The notes beneath the pieces were generated by a model. The model saw only the letters and a list, made by a program, of their open reading frames with translations, was not told the origin of the DNA and did not search any database. Below are positions 18,388 through 27,000 of a stretch of DNA of 64,000 nt, in pieces (position 1 is the stretch's first letter; each line of letters starts with the position of its first letter). The stretch spans positions 62,001 to 126,000 of the forward strand of contig JAEESE010000001.1 in NCBI GenBank assembly GCA_016286165.1. Reading direction: 5' to 3'. This DNA is from Bacteroidaceae bacterium. Lineage in GTDB: Bacteria > Bacteroidota > Bacteroidia > Bacteroidales > Bacteroidaceae. The position numbers and the translations under genes are program-made.

Positions 18388-19692
18388 TTATTGTTTCTTC
18401 TCCAGTTTAGGAATGACCAGCGGCATATTCAGAGGAACAATGTCGGGGTTCTCGATATTGTTCATCTTGCAGATGTAAGTGTAGAGGTCTTTGTCGCCGT
18501 AGTACTGAATGGCCATCTTGGTAAGCATCTTACCAGCCTTCATGGTATCATTAGCCAGCACACCTACTATCATGTATTCGCCGCCTTCAATCTGGGGATA
18601 GTCGTTCTTGACCTGAGGCGCGGGCTTTGCTGCCTGAGGTTCTGCGGTCGCCTCTGTTTGTTCTGTGGCTGCAGCATCATTGGCCTGCTCATCATCAGTT
18701 GGTGCTTCGTTCTTCTCTGTCTGTGTTGCAGGGCTAAGCGTAGGCAACTCAAACGGACGGAAATAATAACATATGGCATAGCCGATGAACATACATACCA
18801 AGGCTGCCAGTATATTCTTTATTATATTGTTCATACTATTTGTTTTACTCGTTTCTATTTCGTTTTCGCTTTCATTATTGTTAATCTCTGCCAGTGTCTC
18901 GGGCGTTTGGTCGTCTGTTGCCTCGACTTCCGCTGCTGCCTCATCAGCCACAGCCTCAGTTGTCGGTTCTGCAACCTCTGCCGGTTCTGTTTTCAAAGGC
19001 TCGTCGACATCAATAATTTCCGGCTCTGCCTCAACAGGCTCTTGCTCCACAGGTGCAACTTCTACTTCTGTTTCTGCAGGAACATCCTCTGCTGGTGCAG
19101 ATTCCGTTGGCTCTTCTTCTGCTGGCATATCCTCTGCAGGTGTAGCTTCTGCCTCTTCAGGCTTTGCTTCAACCTCTTCTTTTTCAGCCACAACAGGTTC
19201 CGGTTCCGTTTCTACCGTAGATGCTTCTACTTCAACGGGTGATGCCAATTGTTGTGCTGCGACCGCTGCAACCGCTGCTGCCGTTGCTTCTGCAGGAGAT
19301 GCTTCTGCCTCGGCAGATGTCGTCTCCACCTCGGCTGCTGTTTCTTTCTCCATCAGTTCGGTGGGCGTTCCATCATTCAGCAACACCGTTTCAAAGTCGG
19401 CAAAGGGACGGTTGATGGCGTCACGGAGTCCTGCATCCGGTGTGAACGACACCTTGGAATGAGCCGAAAGCAATATACGTTCACCGGTGTTCACGTCTAC
19501 GCTCTCGCGTGCTTCCACATCCACCAGTTTGAAGGTGCCTAATCCCTTGACCTTCACAAGTTTCTCTCTTACCAGAGCCTCCCCTATCACACCGAAGAAC
19601 GACTGCACGAATTTCTCCGCGTAGCTCACGGGGATAGTGGCACGCTTGGCAATGCCATCGGCAAGCTCTGCGATATTTACGCGTCTGTTCAT
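18388..19692 (-). CDS. HU-type domain - membrane span - LysM fusion protein
   Basis: A 434-residue protein with an unusual order of domains. Residues 1-115 resemble the HU/IHF fold of Bacteroidetes (ending VDVNTGERILLSAHSKVSFT). Residues about 120-285 are a low-complexity Glu/Ala/Pro/Val/Thr-rich acidic linker. One membrane helix lies at about 290-311 (NILAALVCMFIGYAICYYF), then a second low-complexity linker, and residues 370-430 form a LysM-like domain (MLTKMAIQYYGDKDLYTYIC...MPLVIPKL). The predicted topology puts the HU part in the cytoplasm and LysM in the periplasm. The start overlaps the preceding HU gene by 4 bp. The link with the moxR operon downstream is by position only. Confidence 0.82.
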   Translation of the reverse strand: MNRRVNIAELADGIAKRATIPVSYAEKFVQSFFGVIGEALVREKLVKVKGLGTFKLVDVEARESVDVNTGERILLSAHSKVSFTPDAGLRDAINRPFADFETVLLNDGTPTELMEKETAAEVETTSAEAEASPAEATAAAVAAVAAQQLASPVEVEASTVETEPEPVVAEKEEVEAKPEEAEATPAEDMPAEEEPTESAPAEDVPAETEVEVAPVEQEPVEAEPEIIDVDEPLKTEPAEVAEPTTEAVADEAAAEVEATDDQTPETLAEINNNESENEIETSKTNSMNNIIKNILAALVCMFIGYAICYYFRPFELPTLSPATQTEKNEAPTDDEQANDAAATEQTEATAEPQAAKPAPQVKNDYPQIEGGEYMIVGVLANDTMKAGKMLTKMAIQYYGDKDLYTYICKMNNIENPDIVPLNMPLVIPKLEKKQ

Positions 19693-19979
19693 ACTGCGTC
19701 ACCTCCTTTCCGGGTGTTATCACGTAAGGTGGTACTGGCACGGAAGGTAAGAGCCAAACGCGGGGGCACCAGCATACGCTGGCCTGTGCCCGGGTTCACC
19801 ACTACCCTTTCCAGGCGTTTCTTCACCTCGAAGGAGCCGAAATTTGATATCATCACCACATTCTCGTCTTCGAGCTGCGATGTCAGTTCGGCTATCAGGT
19901 GCTGTACGAGCATCCTTGTATCGCTCATGGGGAAATCCTCACGTTGCGACAAAGCTGCTATAAATTCTTTATTGTTCAT
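19689..19979 (-). CDS. HU/IHF-family DNA-binding protein
   Basis: A 96-residue protein of normal HU length. It starts MNNKEFIAALSQRE, has the dimer-core motif MISNFGSFEVKKR and the DNA-contacting arm motif VVNPGTGQRMLVPPR. HU-type proteins bind and bend DNA as dimers. Its stop overlaps the start of the HU-TM-LysM gene (ATGA), implying translational coupling and a possible heterodimer. No promoter is evident in the repeat-filled 176 bp upstream, so it may be transcribed from ftsY-rimO. Confidence 0.92.
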   Translation of the reverse strand: MNNKEFIAALSQREDFPMSDTRMLVQHLIAELTSQLEDENVVMISNFGSFEVKKRLERVVVNPGTGQRMLVPPRLALTFRASTTLRDNTRKGGDAV

Positions 19980-20004
19980 TATATTATTATATGTGTACGT
20001 TTAG

Positions 20005-20070
20005 CGTTTCAAGTTCAAAGTTTCAAGTTCCAAGTTCCAGGTTTCAAGTTTCAGGTTTCAGGTTTCAAGG
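20005..20070. repeat. Heptamer-type repeat tract (TTTCAAG/TTTCAGG)
   Basis: A tract of near-identical 7-mers, TTTCAAG, TTCCAAG and TTTCAGG, between rimO and the HU gene. It directly precedes a mini-hairpin array, as at 22475-22530. Confidence 0.7.
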
Positions 20071-20150
20071 ATTGTCTCACCGCGCCGAAGGCGCTATCAC
20101 CTCTCACCGAGCCGAAGGCTCTCTAACCGCCACCCTTTGGGTGGGTCTTC
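20071..20150. repeat. Mini-hairpin array, copy 1
   Basis: Three short hairpins in series, each following a YYYACC spacer: GCGCC-GAA-GGCGC, GAGCC-GAA-GGCTC and CCACCC-TTT-GGGTGG. Near-identical arrays occur at 22531-22610 and 22670-22738. It lies in the presumed leader of the HU gene on the antisense strand. Confidence 0.85.
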
Positions 20151-20155
20151 ACTTT

Positions 20156-21475
20156 TCACTTTTCACTCTTAACCTCCCCATACAGATCAAAATACTCTGC
20201 CGATGTGATTTTCACATTGTGGAAGGTACCGATCATTGTCTCTGGTTCAGTTGGAAGGCCCTTAAGCGGCACCAGCACTTCGGGGTCTACCTCTGGCGAG
20301 TCGAATTCAGTGCGGCCAACCAGGTAGTCGCCCTCTATACGATCGAAGATCACCTTCATGGTCTTGCCCACCTGCTCCTCTTGTATCTCAGAAGATATTC
20401 GTTGTTGCAGGCGCATCAGACGCGACAGGCGTGTTTGCTTCACCTCTTCAGGGATATCGTCGTTGTATGCCGTAGCGCTGTGAGTGCCTTCTTCCTCGCT
20501 ATAGGCAAAAGCCCCCATATGCTCGAAGCGGGCCCATTTCACGAACTCCATCAGTTCCTCAAAGGCCTCTTCTGTCTCGCCTGGGTGACCCACCATCAGC
20601 GTAGTGCGAATGCATAATCCGGGCAGTTCCTTGCGCAGTCGTTCCACGAAGGCGTAGGTCTCCTCCTTGGTGATACGACGGCGCATAGCTGTCAGCACTG
20701 GTGTTGACACATGCTGAAGAGCTATGTCAAGGTACTTGCAGACGTTAGCGTGGCGGCCCATCACTTCAAGCAGTTCCCAAGGGAAATCCGTGGGATAGCC
20801 GTAGTGCAGACGGATCCACTCCACGCCTTCTATCTCTGCCATTTTATCTATCAGCTCAGCGATAGCCCGACGATGGTACAGGTCTATGCCATAGTATGTC
20901 AGTTCCTGTGCTATTACTTGGAACTCCTTCACACCCTGCGCCACCAGCTGTCGCACCTCATCCAGGATCTCCTCCATTGGACGGCTCACGTGCTTGCCTG
21001 TAATCAACGGTATTGCGCAGTACGAGCAACGACGGTCACATCCTTCGGAAATCTTAACGTAGGCATAGTGCTTGGGGGTGGTTACTGTGCGACCAGGCGT
21101 CAGGGCATCGTCCCACGCATGTCCGAGGTCAGCAAGCAGTTGGGGCCAGTCAAACTTACCATACCAACCGTCCACCTCAGGCAGTTCCTCTTTCAGTTCT
21201 TCGAGGTAACGTTGCGACAGGCAGCCCATCACATACAGACGCTTCAACCTGCCTTCGGCCTTGCGCTGCCCTTGCTCCAGAATCATGTTAATGCTCTCTT
21301 GCTTGGCATCGCCTATGAAGCCGCAGGTATTCACCACGCATATACTGCCGCGCGCCAGAATGGGATCGTGGTTCACACGATAGCCGGCGTGCTGCAGTTG
21401 CGCCATAAGCCGCTCCGAATCCACGAGGTTCTTGGAGCAGCCCATCGTTATTATGTCGATAGTAACTGGTTTCAT
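20156..21475 (-). CDS. rimO: ribosomal protein S12 methylthiotransferase
   Basis: A radical-SAM enzyme that adds a methylthio group to the conserved Asp of ribosomal protein S12. At 439 residues it has the full family order: N-terminal UPF0004 domain with three Cys for the auxiliary Fe-S cluster (MGCSKN, NTCGFIGDA, MGCLSQRY), the radical-SAM motif EGCDRRCSYCAIP near residue 140 (CxxxCxxC), and a C-terminal TRAM domain at about 370-436 (KTMKVIFDRIEGDYLVGRTE). The start overlaps the ftsY stop by 4 bp (ATGA), so the pair is translationally coupled. Confidence 0.97.
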   Translation of the reverse strand: MKPVTIDIITMGCSKNLVDSERLMAQLQHAGYRVNHDPILARGSICVVNTCGFIGDAKQESINMILEQGQRKAEGRLKRLYVMGCLSQRYLEELKEELPEVDGWYGKFDWPQLLADLGHAWDDALTPGRTVTTPKHYAYVKISEGCDRRCSYCAIPLITGKHVSRPMEEILDEVRQLVAQGVKEFQVIAQELTYYGIDLYHRRAIAELIDKMAEIEGVEWIRLHYGYPTDFPWELLEVMGRHANVCKYLDIALQHVSTPVLTAMRRRITKEETYAFVERLRKELPGLCIRTTLMVGHPGETEEAFEELMEFVKWARFEHMGAFAYSEEEGTHSATAYNDDIPEEVKQTRLSRLMRLQQRISSEIQEEQVGKTMKVIFDRIEGDYLVGRTEFDSPEVDPEVLVPLKGLPTEPETMIGTFHNVKITSAEYFDLYGEVKSEK

Positions 21476-22431
21476 CCGAACAAGCTATCTACGAACTCCT
21501 TCCTGTTGAACGGCTGCAGGTCTTCCATGCCTTCGCCCAGACCTATATAGCGCACGGGAATCTTGAACTGGTCTGATATGCCGAGCACCACACCGCCCTT
21601 GGCTGTGCCGTCGAGTTTGGTGATAGCCATCGAAGTGACGTCTGTGGCTGCCGTGAACTGCTTAGCCTGTTCAAAGGCGTTCTGACCTGTGGAGCCGTCG
21701 AGCACCAACATCACATCGTGAGGAGCCTCGGGCACCACCTTCTGCATCACGCGCTTGATCTTCGAGAGCTCGTCCATCAAGCCTTTCTTGTTGTGCAGAC
21801 GGCCTGCCGTATCAATCAGCACCACGTCGACGTCATTGGCAACAGCGCTCGACAATGTGTCGAAAGCCACGCTGGCAGGGTCGCTGCCCATCTGCTGCTT
21901 CACCACTGGCACGCCTACGCGCTGTCCCCAGATCACTATCTGCTCCACAGCGGCAGCACGGAACGTGTCGGCAGCTCCGAGCATCACCTTCAAACCGGCC
22001 TGCTTAAACTGCCATGCCAGTTTGCCTATCGTAGTGGTCTTGCCAACGCCATTCACGCCGACCACCATAATCACATAAGGCTTCTTGCCCTCAGGAATCT
22101 GAAAGCCTTCAGTGTCCGACGTGTTATTCTCAGTCAGCAGCGAAGCAATCTCATCACGCAGGATAGCGTTCAGTTCGCTCGTGCTTACATATTTATCGCG
22201 TTCCACGCGCGCCTCTATGCGACGTATGATATTCAAGGTGGTGTCCACGCCTACGTCAGAGGTTACCAGCACCTCTTCCAGATCATCCAGCACATCATCG
22301 TCCACCTTGCTCTTGCCTGCCACGGCACGCGTCAGCTTACTGAAGAAGCTCTCCTTGGTTTTCTCCAAACCGCGATCAAGAGTCTCCTTCTGCTGTTCCT
22401 TGTTTTTAGAAAAGAAATTAAATAGTCCCAT
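21472..22431 (-). CDS. ftsY: signal recognition particle receptor FtsY
   Basis: An SRP GTPase at the inner membrane that receives ribosome-SRP complexes for co-translational insertion. Visible are the NG-domain helical bundle from about residue 25, G1 GVNGVGKTTTIGKLAWQ, G3 DTAGRLHNK and G4 TKLDGTAKGG. I placed the start at 22431 (MGLFNFFSKNKEQ), giving 319 residues. The ORF extends upstream by 23 codons, but those derive from the GTTGATA/GTTGACA repeat tract and look non-coding. It lacks the long acidic A domain of E. coli FtsY, as is normal in this phylum. Confidence 0.96.
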   Translation of the reverse strand: MGLFNFFSKNKEQQKETLDRGLEKTKESFFSKLTRAVAGKSKVDDDVLDDLEEVLVTSDVGVDTTLNIIRRIEARVERDKYVSTSELNAILRDEIASLLTENNTSDTEGFQIPEGKKPYVIMVVGVNGVGKTTTIGKLAWQFKQAGLKVMLGAADTFRAAAVEQIVIWGQRVGVPVVKQQMGSDPASVAFDTLSSAVANDVDVVLIDTAGRLHNKKGLMDELSKIKRVMQKVVPEAPHDVMLVLDGSTGQNAFEQAKQFTAATDVTSMAITKLDGTAKGGVVLGISDQFKIPVRYIGLGEGMEDLQPFNRKEFVDSLFG

Positions 22432-22436
22432 TATTT

Positions 22437-22530
22437 TAGTTGATAGTTGACAGTTGATAGTTGACAGTTGATAGTTGACAGTTTCAGGTTCAAAGTTCAA
22501 AGTTTCAAGTTTCAGGTTTCAAGTTTCAAG
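22437..22530. repeat. Heptamer-type repeat tracts upstream of ftsY
   Basis: GTTGATA and GTTGACA alternate about six times (22440-22482), then TTTCAAG/TTTCAGG/TTCAAAG units follow to 22530. The same two motif types recur at 31803-31925 and 20005-20070. Confidence 0.75.
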
Positions 22531-22610
22531 GATTGTCTCACCGCGCCGAAGGCGCTATCACCTCTCACCGAGCCGAAGGCTCTCTAACCGCCACCATTGG
22601 GTGGGTCTTC
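22531..22610. repeat. Mini-hairpin array, copy 2
   Basis: Same three-hairpin series as 20071-20150. The third hairpin differs in its loop (CCACC-ATTG-GGTGG) while the stem is kept. It is followed by a TTTTCAC-type tract (22611-22668). Confidence 0.85.
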
Positions 22611-22669
22611 ACTTTTCACTCTTCATTCTTCATTTTTCACTTTTCACTCTTTCACTTTTCACTTTTATG

Positions 22670-22738
22670 TCTCACCGCGCCGAAGGCGCTATCACCTCTC
22701 ACCGAGCCGAAGGCTCTCTAACCGCCACCCTTGGGTGG
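22670..22738. repeat. Mini-hairpin array, copy 3
   Basis: Third copy of the series. The last hairpin is CCACCC-TT-GGGTGG. The rest of the gap to 22936 is AT-rich DNA without a visible gene. Confidence 0.85.
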
Positions 22739-22936
22739 CTTCACTTTTGGGCTTTCGCCTAAACGCTTGCAAAGATAGACAATTGTGTTCGAAAGAACAA
22801 GTTTTTTTAAAATATAAGATATTTCTTAAATATCTTTAGCATACAAAGGAGGGTCTTCGACGAAGAAAAAACAAAAAAAATGAGAGAAAAATGAAAAAAA
22901 CTTGCCTTAGGTAACTGCTAAATGGTAAATAATGCT

Positions 22937-22944
22937 TATCTTTG
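22937..22944 (+). promoter_or_regulatory. -7 box of the tRNA-Pro/tRNA-Arg unit
   Basis: TATCTTTG ends 11 bp before the mature 5' end of tRNA-Pro. No good -33 box is visible in the A-rich DNA upstream. Confidence 0.55.
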
Positions 22945-22955
22945 CAGCCGCTTTC

Positions 22956-23028
22956 CGGGGTGTAGCGCAGTTGGTAGCGCTCCTGGTTTGGGACCAGGCG
23001 GTCGCCCGTTCGAGTCGGGTCGCCCCGA
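22956..23028 (+). tRNA. tRNA-Pro (anticodon UGG)
   Basis: Complete cloverleaf of 73 nt. The acceptor stem CGGGGTG pairs with CGCCCCG, with discriminator A. The anticodon stem CCTGG/CCAGG encloses loop TTTGGGA with anticodon TGG, and the T arm includes GTTCGAGTC. CCA is not encoded. Confidence 0.95.
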
Positions 23029-23076
23029 CATAGAGCCCTCTACAGGCTTCAGCTTAGTAAGGCTCCGTCCAAGGTC

Positions 23077-23150
23077 GGTTCCGTAGCTCAGCTGGATAGA
23101 GCAACAGCCTTCTAAGCTGTGGGTCTTGGGTTCGAATCCCAACGGAATCA
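23077..23150 (+). tRNA. tRNA-Arg (anticodon UCU)
   Basis: Complete cloverleaf of 74 nt. GGTTCCG pairs with CGGAATC, with discriminator A. The anticodon stem ACAGC/GCTGT encloses loop CTTCTAA with anticodon TCT, and the T arm is CTTGGGTTCGAATCCCAA. CCA is not encoded. The last bases (AACGGAATCA plus CA) are repeated four more times downstream, once per unit of the hairpin array. Confidence 0.95.
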
Positions 23151-23677
23151 CAGAAAAGGTATTGCAGGAAAATGAAAGTTTACTTTCAGGTTTTCATGTG
23201 ATGCCTTTTTTGTGTTATTGGCCCGTGGCAGGGTAAGGGATCGACGTAGTCAATTCAACGGAATCACAAGAAATGCAATTCGATAGAATGAAAGCTCGCT
23301 TTCAAATTCTAGAGGGTTGCATTTCTTGTGTAATTGGCCCGTGGCAGGGTCAGGGATGGACGCAGTCAATTCAACGGAATCACAGAAAGATGTCTATAAA
23401 GACTGAAAGCTTGCTTTCAAAGTTCTTTGGAGACATCTTTTTGTGTTATTGGCCCGTGGCAGGGTCAGGGATGGACGCAGTCAATTCAACGGAATCACAG
23501 AAAAGGTATTGCAGGAAAATGAAAGTTTACTTTCAGGTTTTCATGTGATGCCTTTTTTGTGTAATTGGCCCGTGGCAGGGTCAGGGATCGACGCAGTCAA
23601 TTCAACGGAATCACAAGAAATGCAATTCGATAGAATGAAAGCTCGCTTTCAAATTCTAGAGGGTTGCATTTCTTGTG
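23141..23677 (+). repeat. tRNA-Arg-linked array of five 66-nt hairpins
   Basis: Five units with starts at 23141, 23257, 23373, 23488 and 23604 (period 116, 116, 115, 116). Each begins with the tRNA-Arg 3' end sequence AACGGAATCACA. A hairpin follows (23149-23214, 23265-23330, 23381-23445, 23496-23561, 23612-23677), then a constant linker of about 42 nt starting TTGGCCCGTGGCAGGGT. The hairpins come in three sequence types in the order A-B-C-A-B. All share the outer ends CACA/TGTG, the inner stem TGAAAG/CTTTCA with a 4-nt loop (TTTA, CTCG or CTTG), and a 2-nt 3'-side bulge next to it. The outer stems differ in sequence but stay paired. The last unit lacks the linker. ORFs through the array are non-periodic and not credible. 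Confidence 0.9.
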
Positions 23678-23775
23678 TAATTATTCTGCGAAATCTCCAT
23701 AAATCTGTAAGATCCGCGATATCTGCGAGACCAAATTATCCCCACCACACTTTTATTTATTTACCTAATACAAAA

Positions 23776-23801
23776 GCCCCGCGGACTAATGTCCGCAGGG
23801 C
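23776..23801 (-). terminator. Terminator of the leftward secreted-protein unit
   Basis: Hairpin GCCCCGCGGAC-TAAT-GTCCGCAGGGC with one bulge. On the minus strand it is followed by TTTTG. It lies 60 bp after the stop of the small-protein gene. Confidence 0.75.
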
Positions 23802-23861
23802 CATATTATTGTTCAGAGAAATTACCTCTTATTCAGACTTTTACATCGTCGTACTGCACAA

Positions 23862-24044
23862 CTACTTGCTCCAGTCGTCGTCCCAGACGTTCTTAGAAGA
23901 GCCCCAGATATCCTCACCGCGGTCTTCCTTGATGAGAACCTCGCCATCGGGATCTGCTTCTCCATCTTTGAAAGAGAGGGCAACCAGACTTTCAAGCTGA
24001 ATGAGTTGAACATCGAGTTCGGGTGCAATATATGTCTTTTTCAT
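23862..24044 (-). CDS. 60-aa acidic small protein (MKKTYIAPE type)
   Basis: A 60-residue protein starting MKKTYIAPELDVQLIQLESL. The rest is rich in Asp/Glu/Gly/Trp and ends DIWGSSKNVWDDDWSK. Short proteins with this MKKTYxxP start are common in Prevotella-type genomes, often at the 3' end of operons for secreted proteins, but I know of no defined function. There is no obvious signal peptide, although the Leu-rich N-terminal segment could act as a leader. It lies 47 bp after the 1557-aa gene on the same strand and before a terminator, so it is almost certainly co-transcribed. Confidence 0.75.
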   Translation of the reverse strand: MKKTYIAPELDVQLIQLESLVALSFKDGEADPDGEVLIKEDRGEDIWGSSKNVWDDDWSK

Positions 24045-24091
24045 TGTCGTATGATAATTAATTATGTTTTACAATTTACATTTTACATTTG

Positions 24092-27000
24092 TCATTTGAC
24101 AATGACTTTCTTACCGTTGACGATATATACGCCACCCTTCTGGAGCTTGCTTACCTTGCGACCACCAAGGTCGTAAGCATCGCCGTTTACGAGGCCGTCA
24201 AAGAGGCTCTGAATAGCATCTGCGCCACCTCCGAGGTAGAATGCCTTAACATCTCCTCCTTCAGAAGGCCTAATAACATATGCACGATTGGCGCCAACCG
24301 TCGGTTGTTTACCATCAGCTACAACATAGAATCCCACTTCACCATCTTTCTTCTGAAGAACATAACTTCCAACGGGAGCTAGAGTTGAAGTATAGACACC
24401 AGTCAGCAGACCAGCGGTGTAGCTTGCATCAGTATAAGCTGAGCCGAGGCCAACGAGGGAAGCGGTTGCACCTTCTTCTGCAAAAACGATATATGGTGTA
24501 TTCGCACTAAATTCATTAGCCTCAACAAGAGTCAGCGTTGCTCCATCAGCTTCGCTAACGCTATAAGCAGTTACCCCCGAGGGAACTTCTGCATCGAACG
24601 GCAGGATGATAGTGCCATACTTGTTCTCTGCTTTGATGTTAAGAGCAACCTCATTGTTGACAGCCTCTTGGATCTTCATATCCTTATTGGAACCGCCAGC
24701 CGTATAGAAGCCCGCGTCGCCATTTGAACCAACATTATTTCCAGCTTCTGTGTTATACAAATACCATTTATTATCTGCAACAGATGTTACAACGAATGTA
24801 AGAGCCTTACCAGCATCCGTAGTTGGACGGATTTGGTTGTGATTATCACCAAGACCACTTAAAGTGCCTGTAGAGATATAAACCACATTACCGTCTGCAC
24901 GGGTGTAGCTCAACTTGTAGCCATTCACAGTTCCTTCAACGGCAGTGAACTTCACAGCCTGAGGCATGTAATAACCCGGCTGAGCTTCCCAAGCCATGGA
25001 GGTAGTATTGGCTGCGAGATCAGCATTAGAGGCAGACTTGAAGGTCAGAGCTTTGCCATTATGTGCGAAGCCACTTGTGATGTTAACAATATTGAAGAGC
25101 TGACCATCGGCAGGAGCGTTCAAAACTTGCAGCGCATTGTATGCATTCGTAACATCTTCAACAGTAGCTTCACCCTGAACGAGGCCGTTAGCAGCGTTAA
25201 TGGCATCCTGGCTGTACTGGAAGGCACCTGTACCAATGTTAGCGTTAGGAATAGCAGCAGTAGCATATTCAACGTTACCTTCGGTTGTAGATGTAACCTC
25301 TGCGAGATAGAAGTCGTCGAAACTGTTAGCGCTGTTCAGCCAACGTGCACGGAACTGGACGTATGCATAATTGTCAGTATTGGTGAAGGTGTACTTGACA
25401 TCCGTCCAGTCTGTACCTACAGCAGTAGCATTGTCAGAAACCTGCAGTGTTTCCGTTCCAAGCGTGTTGGTAAGAGATACCTTATGGAACTCTGAGTTAC
25501 CAGCAGAAGTGGATTTCACCCTGTAACCAAATACATAGGTCTTACCAGCCTCGATAGCCCAACCTGTTCCGATGGAGTTCACACCACTAGCACCAGTATG
25601 ACCCTTAGCTTTGATATAATGGTTGTTTTCTTCGGTAATGAGATCGAAGTTGTCTGCACTCATAGAAGCACCACTAGCAACAGTCCAACCGAAGAAATTG
25701 TTACCATATTCAAATGCACCGTTCTTAATAAGGTTCTCGCCAACAGTATAGACTGTGCGGATGGCGTTATCGTTTACGAAGTAGCTGCCGGGCGTGTCTG
25801 TTTCGGGGAAGGTTACATTAACTGTAGCGGAAGCACTAACTTCTGCAAGGGTGCTGGTAACAGTGATGGTTGCAGTACCAGGAGCAACTGCAGTTACAAC
25901 GCCGTTAGCAACGGTAGCAACGTTATCGTCAGAACTTGTCCAAGTGACGGTTTGAGTTGCGTCAGCAGGGGTAAAGTTCGGAGTCAAAGTAACGGAAGCG
26001 TTGGTAGCATCAAGAGCAATAGGCTCTGTCACTTCAACCTCACCATTGTAAAGAGCGATAGCTGTGGGGATGACAGCTAACTCATCCTCAGTAAGATCGC
26101 GATTCTTTACCAGACGGAAGTTGTCAGCCTTGTACCACCAGTAACCATCTTCTACATAATCCTTGTGAACACCAGCATCACCACCAGCACCACCTACAAC
26201 TCCAATAGTAAGGTTTCCATCCTTTACAAGGAAAGTAAACGTTGCATCTTGGAAGGTGTCCTTTGTGGGATAAGTAGTAACTTCTTCACTTCCAGTTTCG
26301 GTACCTTCATTATGCTCACCATTAGCAAGCAGATAGATTGTTGCACCATCAGATGCGACGGAAGCTGTTAGTGTGTATTCACCAGTGGGAAGTTCCTCAA
26401 GAGCTTGAGTCAAAGGTACACCCTGCCACCATGTGTTAAAGAGATAGAAGCCATCTGAACCTGTTGCTGCGTATGTTGGATTCGAGGCTTCACGGACACC
26501 TGTGTCGTCTGAAGAACCAGTAGTCGTCCAACCTGTCATGTTTCCATATTCGAATGAATGGTTCTGAATAGCCAAAGTGAAGTCAGCATTGGCAGCAGTC
26601 TGAGACTTTATAACGGGAATAACAGCATTGTAAGCGTTTGCAATGGCAGTGCGGACATCAGCATCTGCCACAGAAGCAGCAGTGTATGTAGCCTTCACAG
26701 CATCATAGTCATCAGTGCTAGCAGTTGCAGTTGTAGCGGCTGCGAGAGCAGCATCAATCTTATCAATAGCCGTTGTGAAGGGAACGTAAGCATCCTTTGA
26801 AGCCTGAGCGGCTGCGATGGCCTCCTGTACTGCCATGTAAGTAGCAGGCGAAGGATTGCTTTGGAATGCGTTATCAGCAGCTGTTTGAGCAGCTGCAACA
26901 TCTGCGTTCATCTTGCCCTCAACAAGTGTATAGGGTTCAAAAACATCGCCATAGACCAAACGGAAGCTGCGCCAGCACATCCAATGGTCACCATTGGCAT

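Noticed and set aside
18385..19242. 285-codon plus-strand ORF opposite the HU-TM-LysM gene
   Set aside because: A Cys/Phe/Arg-rich product from the antisense of Glu/Ala-rich codons; no plausible protein.
22432..22500. N-terminal extension of FtsY by 23 residues
   Set aside because: These codons come from the GTTGATA/GTTGACA repeat tract. FtsY relatives start at MGLFNFF-like sequence.
23141..23677. CRISPR array
   Set aside because: Repeats and spacers are not in CRISPR proportion. The variable parts are long self-complementary hairpins and two of them recur. No cas genes are present.
23273..24000. ORFs of 91 and 185 codons running through the hairpin array
   Set aside because: The array period (116 bp) is not a multiple of 3, so the protein would read each unit in a different frame. 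There is no plausible start context and the sequence is explained by hairpins.
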